Below, piece after piece: positions 1 to 8,400 of a stretch of DNA of 13,540 bases. Location of the stretch: the NCBI GenBank assembly GCA_033722295.1, contig JAWVZH010000085.1, positions 1-13,540 of the forward strand, given 5' to 3'. The notes under the pieces were generated by a model. The model did not search any database. It was not told the DNA's origin and saw nothing but the letters and a program-made list of their open reading frames with translations. A program made the position numbers and the translations under genes. Positions within the stretch are counted from its first letter, which is position 1. Every line of letters begins with the position of its first letter. Source of the DNA: JAWVZH01 sp033722295. GTDB lineage: Bacteria > Bacteroidota > Bacteroidia > Chitinophagales > Saprospiraceae.

Positions 1-58
1 TCGAACCCGCGACCCTCAGCTTGGAAGGCTGATGCTCTACCAACTGAGCTACGCCCGC
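1..58 (-). tRNA. tRNA-Gly (anticodon TCC), 3' end cut by the window edge
   Basis: Read on the minus strand, the gene begins with the acceptor strand GCGGGCG at 58-52. A D-arm follows, then the anticodon loop CTTCCAA with anticodon TCC, and a T-arm containing the GGTTCGA element. The 3' half of the acceptor stem lies outside the window. It is the third tRNA of a Thr-Tyr-Gly series on this strand. In related genomes this series precedes the elongation factor Tu gene, which would lie just beyond the left edge; that part is inference. Confidence 0.95.
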
Positions 59-157
59 ATTTTTGATGCCCTTGCCTTAGCATGGGTGATCTACTAATCT
101 GACACCTGGTAAGTATCATGTCAACATTGTTCCCTTATTTGCATAAAAAGAACGATG

Positions 158-240
158 TGGGGGTGATAGGAATCGAACCTATTCAGCTAGAAGCACCAGA
201 TTTACAGTCTGGCCCGGCTCTCCAACTCCGGCGCACCCCC
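158..240 (-). tRNA. tRNA-Tyr (anticodon GTA)
   Basis: On the minus strand the acceptor arms GGGGGTG (240-234) and CACCCCC (165-159) pair perfectly, with discriminator A at 158. The anticodon loop CTGTAAA gives GTA. The variable arm is long, as expected for a class II tRNA such as tRNA-Tyr, giving about 83 nt. CCA is not encoded, because the bases after the discriminator read CAT, so it must be added enzymatically. It lies between tRNA-Thr and tRNA-Gly and is probably cut from a common precursor. Confidence 0.96.
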
Positions 241-269
241 TCCTCCACCATTATCAGTAGATAATATGG

Positions 270-342
270 AGCCAGTGAAGGGACTCGAACCCCCGGCCAG
301 CTGATTACAAATCAGCTGCTCTACCAACTGAGCTACACTGGC
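270..342 (-). tRNA. tRNA-Thr (anticodon TGT)
   Basis: On the minus strand the acceptor strands GCCAGTG (342-336) and CACTGGC (277-271) pair perfectly, with a U discriminator at 270. The anticodon loop TTTGTAA gives TGT, within an anticodon stem of CTGA/TCAG type. A CCA follows directly at 269-267, so this tRNA has an encoded 3' CCA, unlike the neighbouring tRNA-Tyr. It is the first tRNA of the series and lies about 130 bases downstream of a good promoter-like motif. Confidence 0.96.
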
Positions 343-348
343 ATTTTT

Positions 349-367
349 CACTATATCCTTGATAGTG
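349..367 (-). other. Short hairpin just upstream of tRNA-Thr
   Basis: The minus strand carries CACTAT, a 7-nt loop and ATAGTG, a perfect 6-bp hairpin that ends six bases before the first base of tRNA-Thr. It falls in the leader of the tRNA transcript. It could help processing of the precursor 5' end, but the role is inference. Confidence 0.35.
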
Positions 368-475
368 GCAGAATAATTCTTCGTCTATCAAACAAATGGG
401 CTCAGACGGGCATTTCTACTATATAAAATACACCTCCAAACACCCTCTTCAGGATACTTTTTTCCAAAGAGAATG

Positions 476-505
476 CAAAAATAGTGTTTTTAAACAAAAA
501 TGAAA
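476..505 (-). promoter_or_regulatory. Probable promoter of the tRNA-Thr-Tyr-Gly transcript
   Basis: The minus strand carries TATTTTTG at 483-476, a perfect match to the Bacteroidota -7 consensus TAnnTTTG. TTTC lies 18 bases upstream as a one-mismatch -33 element (expected TTTG). Transcription would start near 469, giving a leader of about 125 nt before tRNA-Thr. No protein gene lies between xerC (stop at 531) and the tRNAs. Confidence 0.55.
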
Positions 506-530
506 GGGTTAGACGCGAGGATTTTATGAA

Positions 531-1430
531 TTAAGACCTCGGATGGGCATTCTTGTACGCCTTCTTCAATTTTTCGATGTTATTATGGGTGTAAACCTGG
601 GTAGCTGCCAGTGATGCATGGCCCAAAAGATCCTTGATCGCCTTGATCTCTGCACCCCTGTCAGTAAGGTGGGTCGCAAAGGTATGCCGGAGGATATGCG
701 GGCTTCTTTTTTCCAACGGTGTTACCTGAGAAAGATACTTCACTACAATATTGTAGATCAACTTGGGGTAAGCCCTGGCCCCCTTCTCCGTCAGAATCAG
801 ATAATCCGATATTTCTTCAAATGAATTGCTGTCTCTGAAGTCGAGATATTCCTGAATTAATCCGAGGAGGGTATGACCTATCGGAATGATCCGTTCTTTA
901 GCTCCCTTGCCCATCACCTTCACCTGTCTGCGACCGATATCGATATCTTCAGTCTTCAGTTCTAACAATTCCGATCGACGCAATCCACATTCATAAAGCA
1001 TGGACAAAACAAGCTTGTCACGCCGCCCCAACCAATCATCCGGAAAAACCATTTTTTCAAAAAGAGCATTGATCTCTTCTTCTTTCAAGTACTGAGGCAA
1101 TCTTTTGCCCACTTTAGGACCAACAACCTTGGTAGTAGGATTGACCTCGACCCAACCTTTTCTCTTAAAGAAATTGTAGAGAGTTCTCAGACTGGACAGT
1201 TTGCGATTTACCGTTCTGGCTTCCATTCCTTGGGTCATCAATTCCACGACCCACTGACGGACGTGATGAAATTGTACCGTTGATAATTGAGGCAGATCCG
1301 CCTGTCTGAAAAGAAATTCCTGAAATTGACCAATGTCACCTAGATAGGCCGAAACAGTGTGTTCTGAAAAGCGCTTTTCATGTGTCAAGTAGTTCTGAAA
1401 CGTACGGATATATTCCGAATCTGTTGACAT
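531..1430 (-). CDS. xerC: Site-specific tyrosine recombinase, XerC/XerD family
   Basis: This 299-residue protein is the usual length for Xer recombinases, which resolve chromosome dimers at dif during cell division. Residues 1-90 form the SAM-like core-binding domain (an EHTVSAYLGDI-type helix and the NRKLSSLRTLYNFF segment). Residues 108-295 form the catalytic domain. All active-site residues are visible: Arg151 in GLRRSE, Lys175 in GKGAKER, His245 and Arg248 in HILRH, His271 in LLGHAS and the nucleophile Tyr280 in QVYTH. It starts 33 bp after rpsU and may share its transcript. Its position in the rpsU-xerC-tRNA cluster points to a housekeeping Xer enzyme rather than a phage or integron integrase. 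Which of XerC or XerD it matches functionally cannot be told from sequence alone. Confidence 0.93.
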   Translation of the reverse strand: MSTDSEYIRTFQNYLTHEKRFSEHTVSAYLGDIGQFQEFLFRQADLPQLSTVQFHHVRQWVVELMTQGMEARTVNRKLSSLRTLYNFFKRKGWVEVNPTTKVVGPKVGKRLPQYLKEEEINALFEKMVFPDDWLGRRDKLVLSMLYECGLRRSELLELKTEDIDIGRRQVKVMGKGAKERIIPIGHTLLGLIQEYLDFRDSNSFEEISDYLILTEKGARAYPKLIYNIVVKYLSQVTPLEKRSPHILRHTFATHLTDRGAEIKAIKDLLGHASLAATQVYTHNNIEKLKKAYKNAHPRS

Positions 1431-1463
1431 ATATCAACAAGATACTAAATATGAATCATCCAT

Positions 1464-1658
1464 TCAAGAACCCTGGTTGCCGTACTTTTTCTCTTTGTAG
1501 ACCGCTTTAAGGACCTCAGCACGCCTTTCAACGCTTGGTTTTTGGAAGTGCTTTCTTTTCCTCAGTTCCTTGATGGTGCCTACTCGCTGCACTTTACGCT
1601 TGTACTTTTTCAGTGCGCGATCAATAGATTCAGCTTCTTTTACATCAATTATAAGCAT
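1464..1658 (-). CDS. rpsU: 30S ribosomal protein S21
   Basis: This 64-residue, strongly basic protein has the S21 pattern: an N-terminal MLIIDVKEAESIDRALKKYK segment, then a Lys/Arg-rich helix (RKRKHFQKPSVERR) and a basic C-terminus. S21 binds the small subunit near the 3' end of 16S rRNA and takes part in initiation on the anti-Shine-Dalgarno region. In Bacteroidota, which use little Shine-Dalgarno pairing, S21 is one of the proteins thought to bury the anti-SD sequence. That fits the absence of clear SD sites throughout this window. It lies upstream of xerC in the order typical of the phylum. A one-mismatch TAnnTTTG element about 20 bases before the start suggests it has its own promoter. 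Confidence 0.95.
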   Translation of the reverse strand: MLIIDVKEAESIDRALKKYKRKVQRVGTIKELRKRKHFQKPSVERRAEVLKAVYKEKKYGNQGS

Positions 1659-1677
1659 GTAAATAAATTTTGAGCGG

Positions 1678-1685
1678 CGAAGATA
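1678..1685 (-). promoter_or_regulatory. Candidate -7 element for rpsU(-xerC)
   Basis: The minus strand reads TATCTTCG, matching TAnnTTTG except for one base, about 20 bases before the rpsU ATG. No convincing TTTG is found at -33; CTGG lies near the expected place. The 69-bp gap to the preceding gene makes a promoter here likely, but the motif is imperfect. Confidence 0.35.
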
Positions 1686-1727
1686 GGCTTATCTTTTAAA
1701 AATTTCCAGAGGACGTTTGGATTTTTT

Positions 1728-2849
1728 CTAAAAATCACTAAGCCTGTAAGCCTTGGCCGTACCCCCTACTTCTACACAAAACACCCTTTCTTTTCGCTTA
1801 AGGCGATCATCATCGTAAGCCAGGGGGTAAGAGATAGAAGCATGGTTTGTTCTGTAGTCCCCGTACGGATACTTGGTATAGTCCCTAATGATGCCTGTAT
1901 CATCAGACATTATCAATGGTGAAATGTCAAATGTCGTCCAGGTGGCCAGAGTGGTCTCAACATGTGGTATCACTTCGAGTTGCTCACTCTTAAGATCACC
2001 GAACACACACAAAGCCTCTATCTGGGTCCAAAAGCTCTCTGTCACCCTGTCAAAAGCTAGCAAATTACTGTTATACAGGAATCCGCTTACTCCAAATGTA
2101 GTTTCATCCAGGAATTCCGGTCTTCTCCATACCTTACTCGTACCGGTAAGGGGACAGTGCGTAACACTGATCGGAACACCGGCGATCTCATCGTTAATGA
2201 CTTCATGCCAATTGAGGATGGAGATCGGATAGACCCTTTCCTCACCATCGATATTAACGGCTATGACAAGGTCATTTTCATTTAAATAGAATTTGTCATC
2301 CGGGTCCAACTGACTGACATTGTATTCCTCAAATTTGGCGCTCTGCAATGACTGGATCGCGTCAAATCCGGCTCCCTGAGCCACATATTGAGTGGGCACC
2401 AACCAATCATTGTCCGGGTCAGTATTGACATTCACGTCCAATGTGCCTTCACCGTGTAGTTCCATTCCCGGATAGCGGGACGCAAAAGCGAACCAGAAGC
2501 CCATACCGGCATTCACCGGCTTAAGGCTTTTGCCCATGTCAGGCCCTTCGATAACCTGACCAAAAATATTATAAGTATTACCTCTTTGATCCTTCATGAC
2601 GGAAGGGATAAAATCAGAAGTCGGTTCAAACTGAAGTGTTACACTACCGAAGCCCGCTTCAAACGCCGTTACTATATTGCGTTGTCCGCTTCCAACTACT
2701 ACGATATCCTTGCCATTTATGTTTTCCTGGATGATCTTGAAGGACTGGCTCCCCACTTTGGGAGGTTCAGGTACCGTATTCTCTGATTGAGAACATGACA
2801 CCAGAAATGCCAGGGCGAAAAAGGTCAGTATCGTGTTCAGTTTGATCAT
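1728..2849 (-). CDS. DUF3179 domain-containing lipoprotein
   Basis: I place the start at the ATG at 2849, giving 373 residues. From there the protein opens with a lipoprotein signal (hydrophobic residues 5-17, lipobox LVSC with Cys19). An in-frame ATG at 2966 would only add a basic, non-signal stretch overlapping the previous gene. Residues ~175-340 match the DUF3179 family: NWHEVIND, then HCPLTG at 231-236, GVSGFLYNSNL at 253-263 and FDRVTESFWTQ at 266-276. The biochemical role of DUF3179 is unknown to me. Some family members are annotated as (seleno)proteins, which would make Cys232 of HCPLTG a likely redox residue. Residues ~75-135 look like a degenerate copy of the second half of the domain. 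It begins 11 bp after the beta-barrel gene, so the two are very probably cotranscribed and both act in the envelope. Confidence 0.85.
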   Translation of the reverse strand: MIKLNTILTFFALAFLVSCSQSENTVPEPPKVGSQSFKIIQENINGKDIVVVGSGQRNIVTAFEAGFGSVTLQFEPTSDFIPSVMKDQRGNTYNIFGQVIEGPDMGKSLKPVNAGMGFWFAFASRYPGMELHGEGTLDVNVNTDPDNDWLVPTQYVAQGAGFDAIQSLQSAKFEEYNVSQLDPDDKFYLNENDLVIAVNIDGEERVYPISILNWHEVINDEIAGVPISVTHCPLTGTSKVWRRPEFLDETTFGVSGFLYNSNLLAFDRVTESFWTQIEALCVFGDLKSEQLEVIPHVETTLATWTTFDISPLIMSDDTGIIRDYTKYPYGDYRTNHASISYPLAYDDDRLKRKERVFCVEVGGTAKAYRLSDF

Positions 2850-2860
2850 ATTATCATTGA

Positions 2861-3847
2861 TTAAAGTACGTATTTGGCGCCTACCCGAACTCTGAAAGTT
2901 GTGGTCAACTGAGTGCCTACCAGTTGCCTGTATATCGGAATCTGAGTATTGACCAAAAGATACCATTTATTATTAATATTCAATTGCACCGCCGGTTGCA
3001 GATAACTCCAAAACCCTCCGGTATTGGGTTCTGGTGTCCCGTTTGAGATATCTTTTTCAGAATGTCTGATCCGCAAATTCACAGAAGGTGATAAAGTCAT
3101 CGCGCGCATCTGATACGTATAAGCACCTCCGGCAAGCACCTGCAGGGTATTACCAAAATTGTACGTCACCTGATCGTTGAAACGACTTGCTGTAGACGTA
3201 AGGGTATAACCTGCTCCTGTAGTCAGGGACCACCTGGGATTCAGTTGATAGACGCCTTCTAAAATGGCCAGGCCATCCCACGAACCAGTACCAGGTTGCA
3301 AGTCAGCGGCATATAGGATATTCGTCTCGCCATTCTGATGATCGATCGCCCCCGTGGGCATTTTGACTCCCAGAGATACCACAGTAAATAATTTTCTAGT
3401 CAGCCTGCTCTGGTATTTAAGGAAAACAGAGAGATCGGCAATACCCTCTACTTTATTTTCAAATCGTTCATTCGAACTCGATAAAGATGTATTGCTCTCG
3501 ATCTTTATGCTATAAGGGAGAGTGATATTCACTCCCCAACTGGAATCGATCATGTAAGTTGTGGAAAACAGAACGGCATGACTTATACGCTCCCTTAACC
3601 TATCATCGAGTCTCACATTCTCGCTCACCAGGTCATTTAGATAATTGTAGTCATAATCTACAGCGATACTCAATCCCACTTCCTCTCTCGTAAAATCCAG
3701 TTGGTTATTAGCCATAGGTACCGATGATGTACAGCAGGCTTGAGCAAAGGCATCATTCATATTCACAACCGAGAGCAGAATACACAGAACCTTAATCCTA
3801 TTGGTGGCACATCCCAACATAGAAAAAAGTTTCAATGAGAGTTTCAT
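2861..3847 (-). CDS. Secreted outer-membrane beta-barrel protein with N-terminal Cys-Cys pair
   Basis: This is a 328-residue protein. Residues 16-35 form a signal peptide (basic start, then IKVLCILLSVV, with probable cleavage after AFA35). The mature chain starts QACCTSSVP, placing Cys38-Cys39 at the extreme N-terminus; apart from the signal region no other Cys is seen. The rest is an alternation of polar and aromatic/aliphatic residues in strand-length blocks with turns rich in Asn, Asp and Gly. It ends in a strand finishing FRVRVGAKYVL, as in outer-membrane barrels. The ADLQPGTGSWD segment (~185) recalls the phenol-degradation/MetA-like transporter barrels of Bacteroidota, but I cannot name the family with certainty. 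A second ATG at residue 10 could be the true start. It forms a unit with the downstream DUF3179 lipoprotein. The substrate, if any, is unknown. Confidence 0.75.
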   Translation of the reverse strand: MKLSLKLFSMLGCATNRIKVLCILLSVVNMNDAFAQACCTSSVPMANNQLDFTREEVGLSIAVDYDYNYLNDLVSENVRLDDRLRERISHAVLFSTTYMIDSSWGVNITLPYSIKIESNTSLSSSNERFENKVEGIADLSVFLKYQSRLTRKLFTVVSLGVKMPTGAIDHQNGETNILYAADLQPGTGSWDGLAILEGVYQLNPRWSLTTGAGYTLTSTASRFNDQVTYNFGNTLQVLAGGAYTYQMRAMTLSPSVNLRIRHSEKDISNGTPEPNTGGFWSYLQPAVQLNINNKWYLLVNTQIPIYRQLVGTQLTTTFRVRVGAKYVL

Positions 3848-3954
3848 ATTTATCTAACACAAAAGCTAGCAAAACGGTGCATTATTCATTGTACTCAAGA
3901 AGACATAAAGTATTGATCAACAGGTCAAATTGCAGATTTTGTCTTGCATTCTAC

Positions 3955-3989
3955 AAAAAAAGGGATGGTGCTTGAAGCACCATCCCTTT
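3955..3989 (-). terminator. Strong intrinsic terminator after the susC-susD unit
   Basis: The arms at 3959-3971 and 3977-3989 form a perfect 13-bp stem (AAAGGGATGGTGC type) with a TTCAA loop on the minus strand. A run of T follows (3961-3955 as A on the plus strand). It lies 24 bases past the susD-like stop codon and about 110 bases before the beta-barrel gene, so it separates the two transcription units. Confidence 0.92.
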
Positions 3990-4013
3990 GCTATTGTTTG
4001 ATTGCAGTGACAG

Positions 4014-5459
4014 TTAATTAACGTCCCACCACATTCTGTTAGTCAAATCATCAGGATTACCAGTCACATCTGAGAGTGAAGAGCCATTCCTGGTCTGCTC
4101 ATCAGTAGGATAAGGCAAACTCTTTGGGATCTCGCTAATGCCAACGGCATCAGCCGATGGATCCAATTCTGGATAATCCAGTCTTCTCCACTCTGCCCAT
4201 GCTTCCAATCCGTTAGTGTACAAATGGATCCATTTCTGGACACCGATTGACTGTTGCCAGTTTCCACTGTCATAAGGATTGTTGGCCAGGTAATCATCTA
4301 TAGCCGCATCGTCCGTAATACCCCACATATTCATGGAAGCTCTTACGGCAGCGTTGTACATGGCTTCAGCGTCACCAGACATATAGCCTCTTTCAACAGC
4401 TTCCGCCCTAAAGAAATTGGTCTGAGCCAGGTCCATGGTCAGGTGAGGAGATGTTTTCTGTCTCACAAGATCAGTAGGCCTGGAAGAAATGTCTTTCAAG
4501 GCAAATGCCGCTCCATCAGTTAATCCGTAAGGCATACCTACGATATCACCTGAATTGTTAGGCTTAGCAAATACTTCAAGACGGGGATCACCCATATCTC
4601 TCAATGTTTGAACCAATCCCTCGGTAACACAGAAATCATCTCTTGTGTTGAGTACAACATCTTCCCAGTTTGGATTGGCCAATGCCGGTTCTTCACTGAA
4701 ATTGAAGATAGCATTCTGATCCATGCTGGAAATGACATTAGGTCCTGCTTTACCAGCATATTCACTGGCAGTAGCATCGTCAACATCCGAGACCCTGATG
4801 GCCATACGCAGCATCAAGGACGCTCCGAATGCCTTCCATTTTGACATGTCGCCTTCATAAATAGGATCACCGATAGCAAATCCTGCGACGCTCTCGTCGA
4901 TAGAGTTAACAGCATTGTCCAATGAGCTCAATAGGCTATTGTAAATGCTCTCCTGACTGTCATATGCCGGATTAGGAAAGTTCAAACCATCCAGAGCTTG
5001 AGTGTAAGGAATATCGCCCCAGGAGTCAGTCACAGACTGATACACCTGAGCCATCATAATATCGATACATGCCAACTGATTGGCTCTTTGAGTTTCCGTA
5101 AGATTTTCATCATTAACGACGAATTCTCTTGCCGTCTTCAGCTCATTCAATGACTCGGCATAATATTCGTTCCAAACGAAATCATAGTCATTGCCATCGA
5201 CATCATATCTCTGCTCTTCCGTATACTCATTCTGGGCCCAATGCTGAACCATCAACATGCCCCATTCTGCATTCAATGTCCGACTGTGAACATTATCAAA
5301 ATAGAGATACGTGCCCTGAGTAAACAGGTTTGATGCTGGTACATCTGTTGGATTATTGGGATCTACGTTAAGTTCCACTAAATCATCGCTACAGGCACTC
5401 ATTGCCAGTACCAGCAAGGCAAGAGCTGAAAGCCTGATATATTTTATAAAGTTTTTCAT
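4014..5459 (-). CDS. SusD/RagB-like outer-membrane nutrient-binding lipoprotein
   Basis: This 481-residue lipoprotein has a SPII signal (residues 1-22) and a MSAC lipobox with Cys23. The lipidated Cys is followed by SDDLVE, an acidic stretch like the export signals that send Bacteroidota lipoproteins to the cell surface. The opening ELNVDPNNPTDVPASNLF is typical of the SusD-like_2 group (PF12771-type, judged by eye). TPR-like helices follow, with aromatic segments such as WGDIPYTQAL and late WRRLDYPEL. SusD-like proteins cap a SusC barrel and capture oligomeric substrate (glycans or peptides). It starts 20 bp after the susC stop and is the last gene before a strong terminator. No glycosidase or peptidase lies next to it, so the substrate cannot be inferred. 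Confidence 0.95.
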   Translation of the reverse strand: MKNFIKYIRLSALALLVLAMSACSDDLVELNVDPNNPTDVPASNLFTQGTYLYFDNVHSRTLNAEWGMLMVQHWAQNEYTEEQRYDVDGNDYDFVWNEYYAESLNELKTAREFVVNDENLTETQRANQLACIDIMMAQVYQSVTDSWGDIPYTQALDGLNFPNPAYDSQESIYNSLLSSLDNAVNSIDESVAGFAIGDPIYEGDMSKWKAFGASLMLRMAIRVSDVDDATASEYAGKAGPNVISSMDQNAIFNFSEEPALANPNWEDVVLNTRDDFCVTEGLVQTLRDMGDPRLEVFAKPNNSGDIVGMPYGLTDGAAFALKDISSRPTDLVRQKTSPHLTMDLAQTNFFRAEAVERGYMSGDAEAMYNAAVRASMNMWGITDDAAIDDYLANNPYDSGNWQQSIGVQKWIHLYTNGLEAWAEWRRLDYPELDPSADAVGISEIPKSLPYPTDEQTRNGSSLSDVTGNPDDLTNRMWWDVN

Positions 5460-5479
5460 AATTCTCTTCGATTATAAGA

Positions 5480-8400
5480 TTAAAGTTTGAATTGAAGGTT
5501 GACACCAAACGATCTTATGGAAGGTACCTGAGCGTTTTCAAGTCCCTGATCGTTGGTTGCAGAAGTTGTGATCTGAGGATCCAGGTATGGAAGGTCAGCT
5601 GACAAGATAGCCAGGTTACGACCAAACAAACTTACGTTCAAACTTCTGAACACGGAATTTCCAAAGAAACGTGTTGGTACCTTATAACTCAATCTTACTT
5701 CTCTGAGTTTCACGAAACTTGCATCGTATACATTCGGTGCAGCAAATCCGAAAGTAGACTGATAATACCTTTGAGGATCGATCCTAATATCATTAGGCGT
5801 TCCATCGGCTTTTACACCAGGTAGTAACAATCCATCTGCACGAATGTCGTCTGTTCCATTGAATGAAACTGTTTCAGGATGCATTCCGGAATACTTCGCC
5901 CACTGCAAAGATGTTGAGTGAATGATTCCTCCTTCCTGGAAGTCGATCAAAGCCGAAGCTGTCAGATTCTTCCAGGTTACAGCGGTATTCAATCCACCTA
6001 CCCAGTCTGCAATAGCTGAACCCAGGAACTCTCGAGTTGGAGTAGTTACGTAGTAACCATTCTCATCTACGAGCCTTTCACCATTCTCATGATATACATA
6101 GTCCTGTCCGAAGACACCCATGTAAGCCTCACCTTCCTGGATTCTAAGGTCCGCTGCCCAGGTACCTCCCCTGGATATACTTTCAACGCCTTCGGTCAAT
6201 TCAACAACTTCGTTGTACTGCCTGAAAGCATTAAGTCCGATGTCCCATCTCCAGTCTCTGGTCACGATAGGAGTAACGTTCAACTGAAGTTCATAACCCC
6301 AGTTTCTCATTTCACCCGCATTCAAGAATCGTGAGCGGTAACCTGTTGTTGCTGAAGAAGGCACCTGAAATATTTGATCAGTTGTTGTCCTGTCGTAATA
6401 CGCGACATCAACACCGATTCTGTCATTCCAGAAACGAACGTCCAGTCCAACTTCATATTCCGAAGTCAACTCGGGCTTGAGGTCAGCATTGGCCAATTGG
6501 TCTGGAACTTTATATCTCGCAAAACCATCCAGATTTGGAACCAAAGGTTCGAAGACATTCGCCAGACTGTATGGTGCAGCGTCATTACCTACCTGAGCGT
6601 AGCTGGCTCTCAATTTCAAGAATGACAATCCGTTAATATCTCCTATACCAGCTAACTCAGAAAGCACGAAGCTTACAGAAGCTGAAGGATAGAAGTAAGA
6701 ATTTTCATCCTCTGGTAATGTAGAAGACCAGTCATTTCTGGCTGTCAAATCTACATAAACCCAATCATTAAAGCCTAAGCTCGCAGAAGCGAATACACTA
6801 TTGATACCCCAATCTTCCTCGTAAGTTTCAACGATAGGACTTGACGCAGAGTTACTCAGGTTGAAAAATCCTTCGAGAAGGAGTCCACCACTGGTCTCGC
6901 CAGTCGTTCTTCTCTGGAATTGGCGCATTCTGTTCGTACCAACCATAGCATTCAATGAAATAGCACCAAAGTTGTTATTGTAGTTCAAACGAGCTTCCAG
7001 GTTGGTTTCCTGAAATCTCCTCTCTGCTTCGGTGTAGTAGGCTGCATCAACAGAGGCGATAGGAATACCTTCTCTAAGGGAGAACTGGTAAAAATCCGTA
7101 CCGGCCTGACCCGTAAGTGACAATCCCTCTACAGGGAGGTCAATCGTTACACGGCTCATACCGAAGAAACGGTTACGCGTATCCTCCTGAAGATAATTTT
7201 CTCTTGCCCAATAAGGGTTGTCAAAAAAGTTAGGTCTGGGATCGAAGAACAACAAGTTACCATCAGCATCCCTTTGAGGGCCTCTTGGGTTCCATGTCTG
7301 CTGGAAACCATCGCTTCTGGTATCGTTCTGAAGTCTGTCTAAATCCAACTGAGTCTGCCACCACTGAGTGAAGGCCTGCATTGGATTACCGTTGTTATAA
7401 CCGGTAACCGTTCTGCTATCAGCATCCGTTCTCACGTAGTTACCGGAGACCTCTACATTCAACCAATCGGTTAAATTATAATCTGATCTCAGAGTAATAG
7501 TATTTCTATCTAACTCACCACCTGGCATGACATGAGACTGGTCGAGGTTGGTATAACCCACTCTGAAAGATCCCTGATCATTACCACCAGTCAGAGCAAC
7601 ACTATTGGTCAATGTCTGACCCGTTTCGAAGAATTCTTCGTAGCCTGCCCCTGGCTCCTGCCATGGTCTGGTCTGCTCATAAAGCGGAGAACCAGGATCC
7701 CATGAGTCCCAGTGACGGACCAATTGTCCTTCATACTTAGGCCCCCAGGAACCATCCTTGGAATAAGATGGATAGAGATATGTCTGACCATCAACGATCA
7801 CTTCATTGAAGCCATGATCAGTATCCGGATTTGTTGCACCACCACCGTATTCCTGCTGATGAGGCATCAGGTTAGTTGCTTCATCCCACGTAATGGATGA
7901 ATTAACCTCTACGCCTATACCTTTTTGTCCCTTTCCGGACTTGGTTGTGATCAGAATAACACCGTTGGCACCTCTCTGACCATAAAGGGCAGATGCTGCC
8001 GCACCTTTAAGAACAGAGATCGACTCGATGTTCTGAGGATCGATGTCCTGTGCTGTGTTACCATAATCGTATGGCTGACGTGGGTTACCAAATTCTACTC
8101 CCAATCCGCGCGACTGGCGGTTGGTAGCAAAGTTTGAATTATCCAGGGGTACACCATCCACAACAAAAAGAGGCTGGTTCTGCCCCAGAAATGAACTGGC
8201 TCCCCGAATAGTGATCCTTGAAGATCCACCCATACTCGATGGAGATCCCTGGATCTGGACACCCGCCACACGACCCTGAAGTGCGTTAACGATATTGGTC
8301 TCCTTGGCGGATTCCACGATATCACCTCCGACTTCCTGTGAGGCATAGCCCAATGATTTTTCATCCCGGGTAATACCGAGTGCTGTGACGACCGCTTCTT

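Noticed and set aside
6..10. PdxJ with NINK in place of NIDH as a lost active-site residue (residues 7-10 of the protein)
   Set aside because: As far as I recall, NINK is the normal form in Bacteroidota PdxJ, and the remaining catalytic residues are present. The coordinates given here are residue numbers, not bases.
531..1430. Tyrosine recombinase next to tRNA genes as a sign of an integrated element
   Set aside because: The gene is in the conserved rpsU-xerC-tRNA order, has housekeeping Xer length and residues, and no attachment repeats or phage-like genes are nearby.
1722..1738. A/T-only hairpin over the end of the DUF3179 gene (GATTTTT...AAAAATC) as a terminator
   Set aside because: The stem is almost all A-T, overlaps the stop codon and is followed by CCAAACG rather than a T run.
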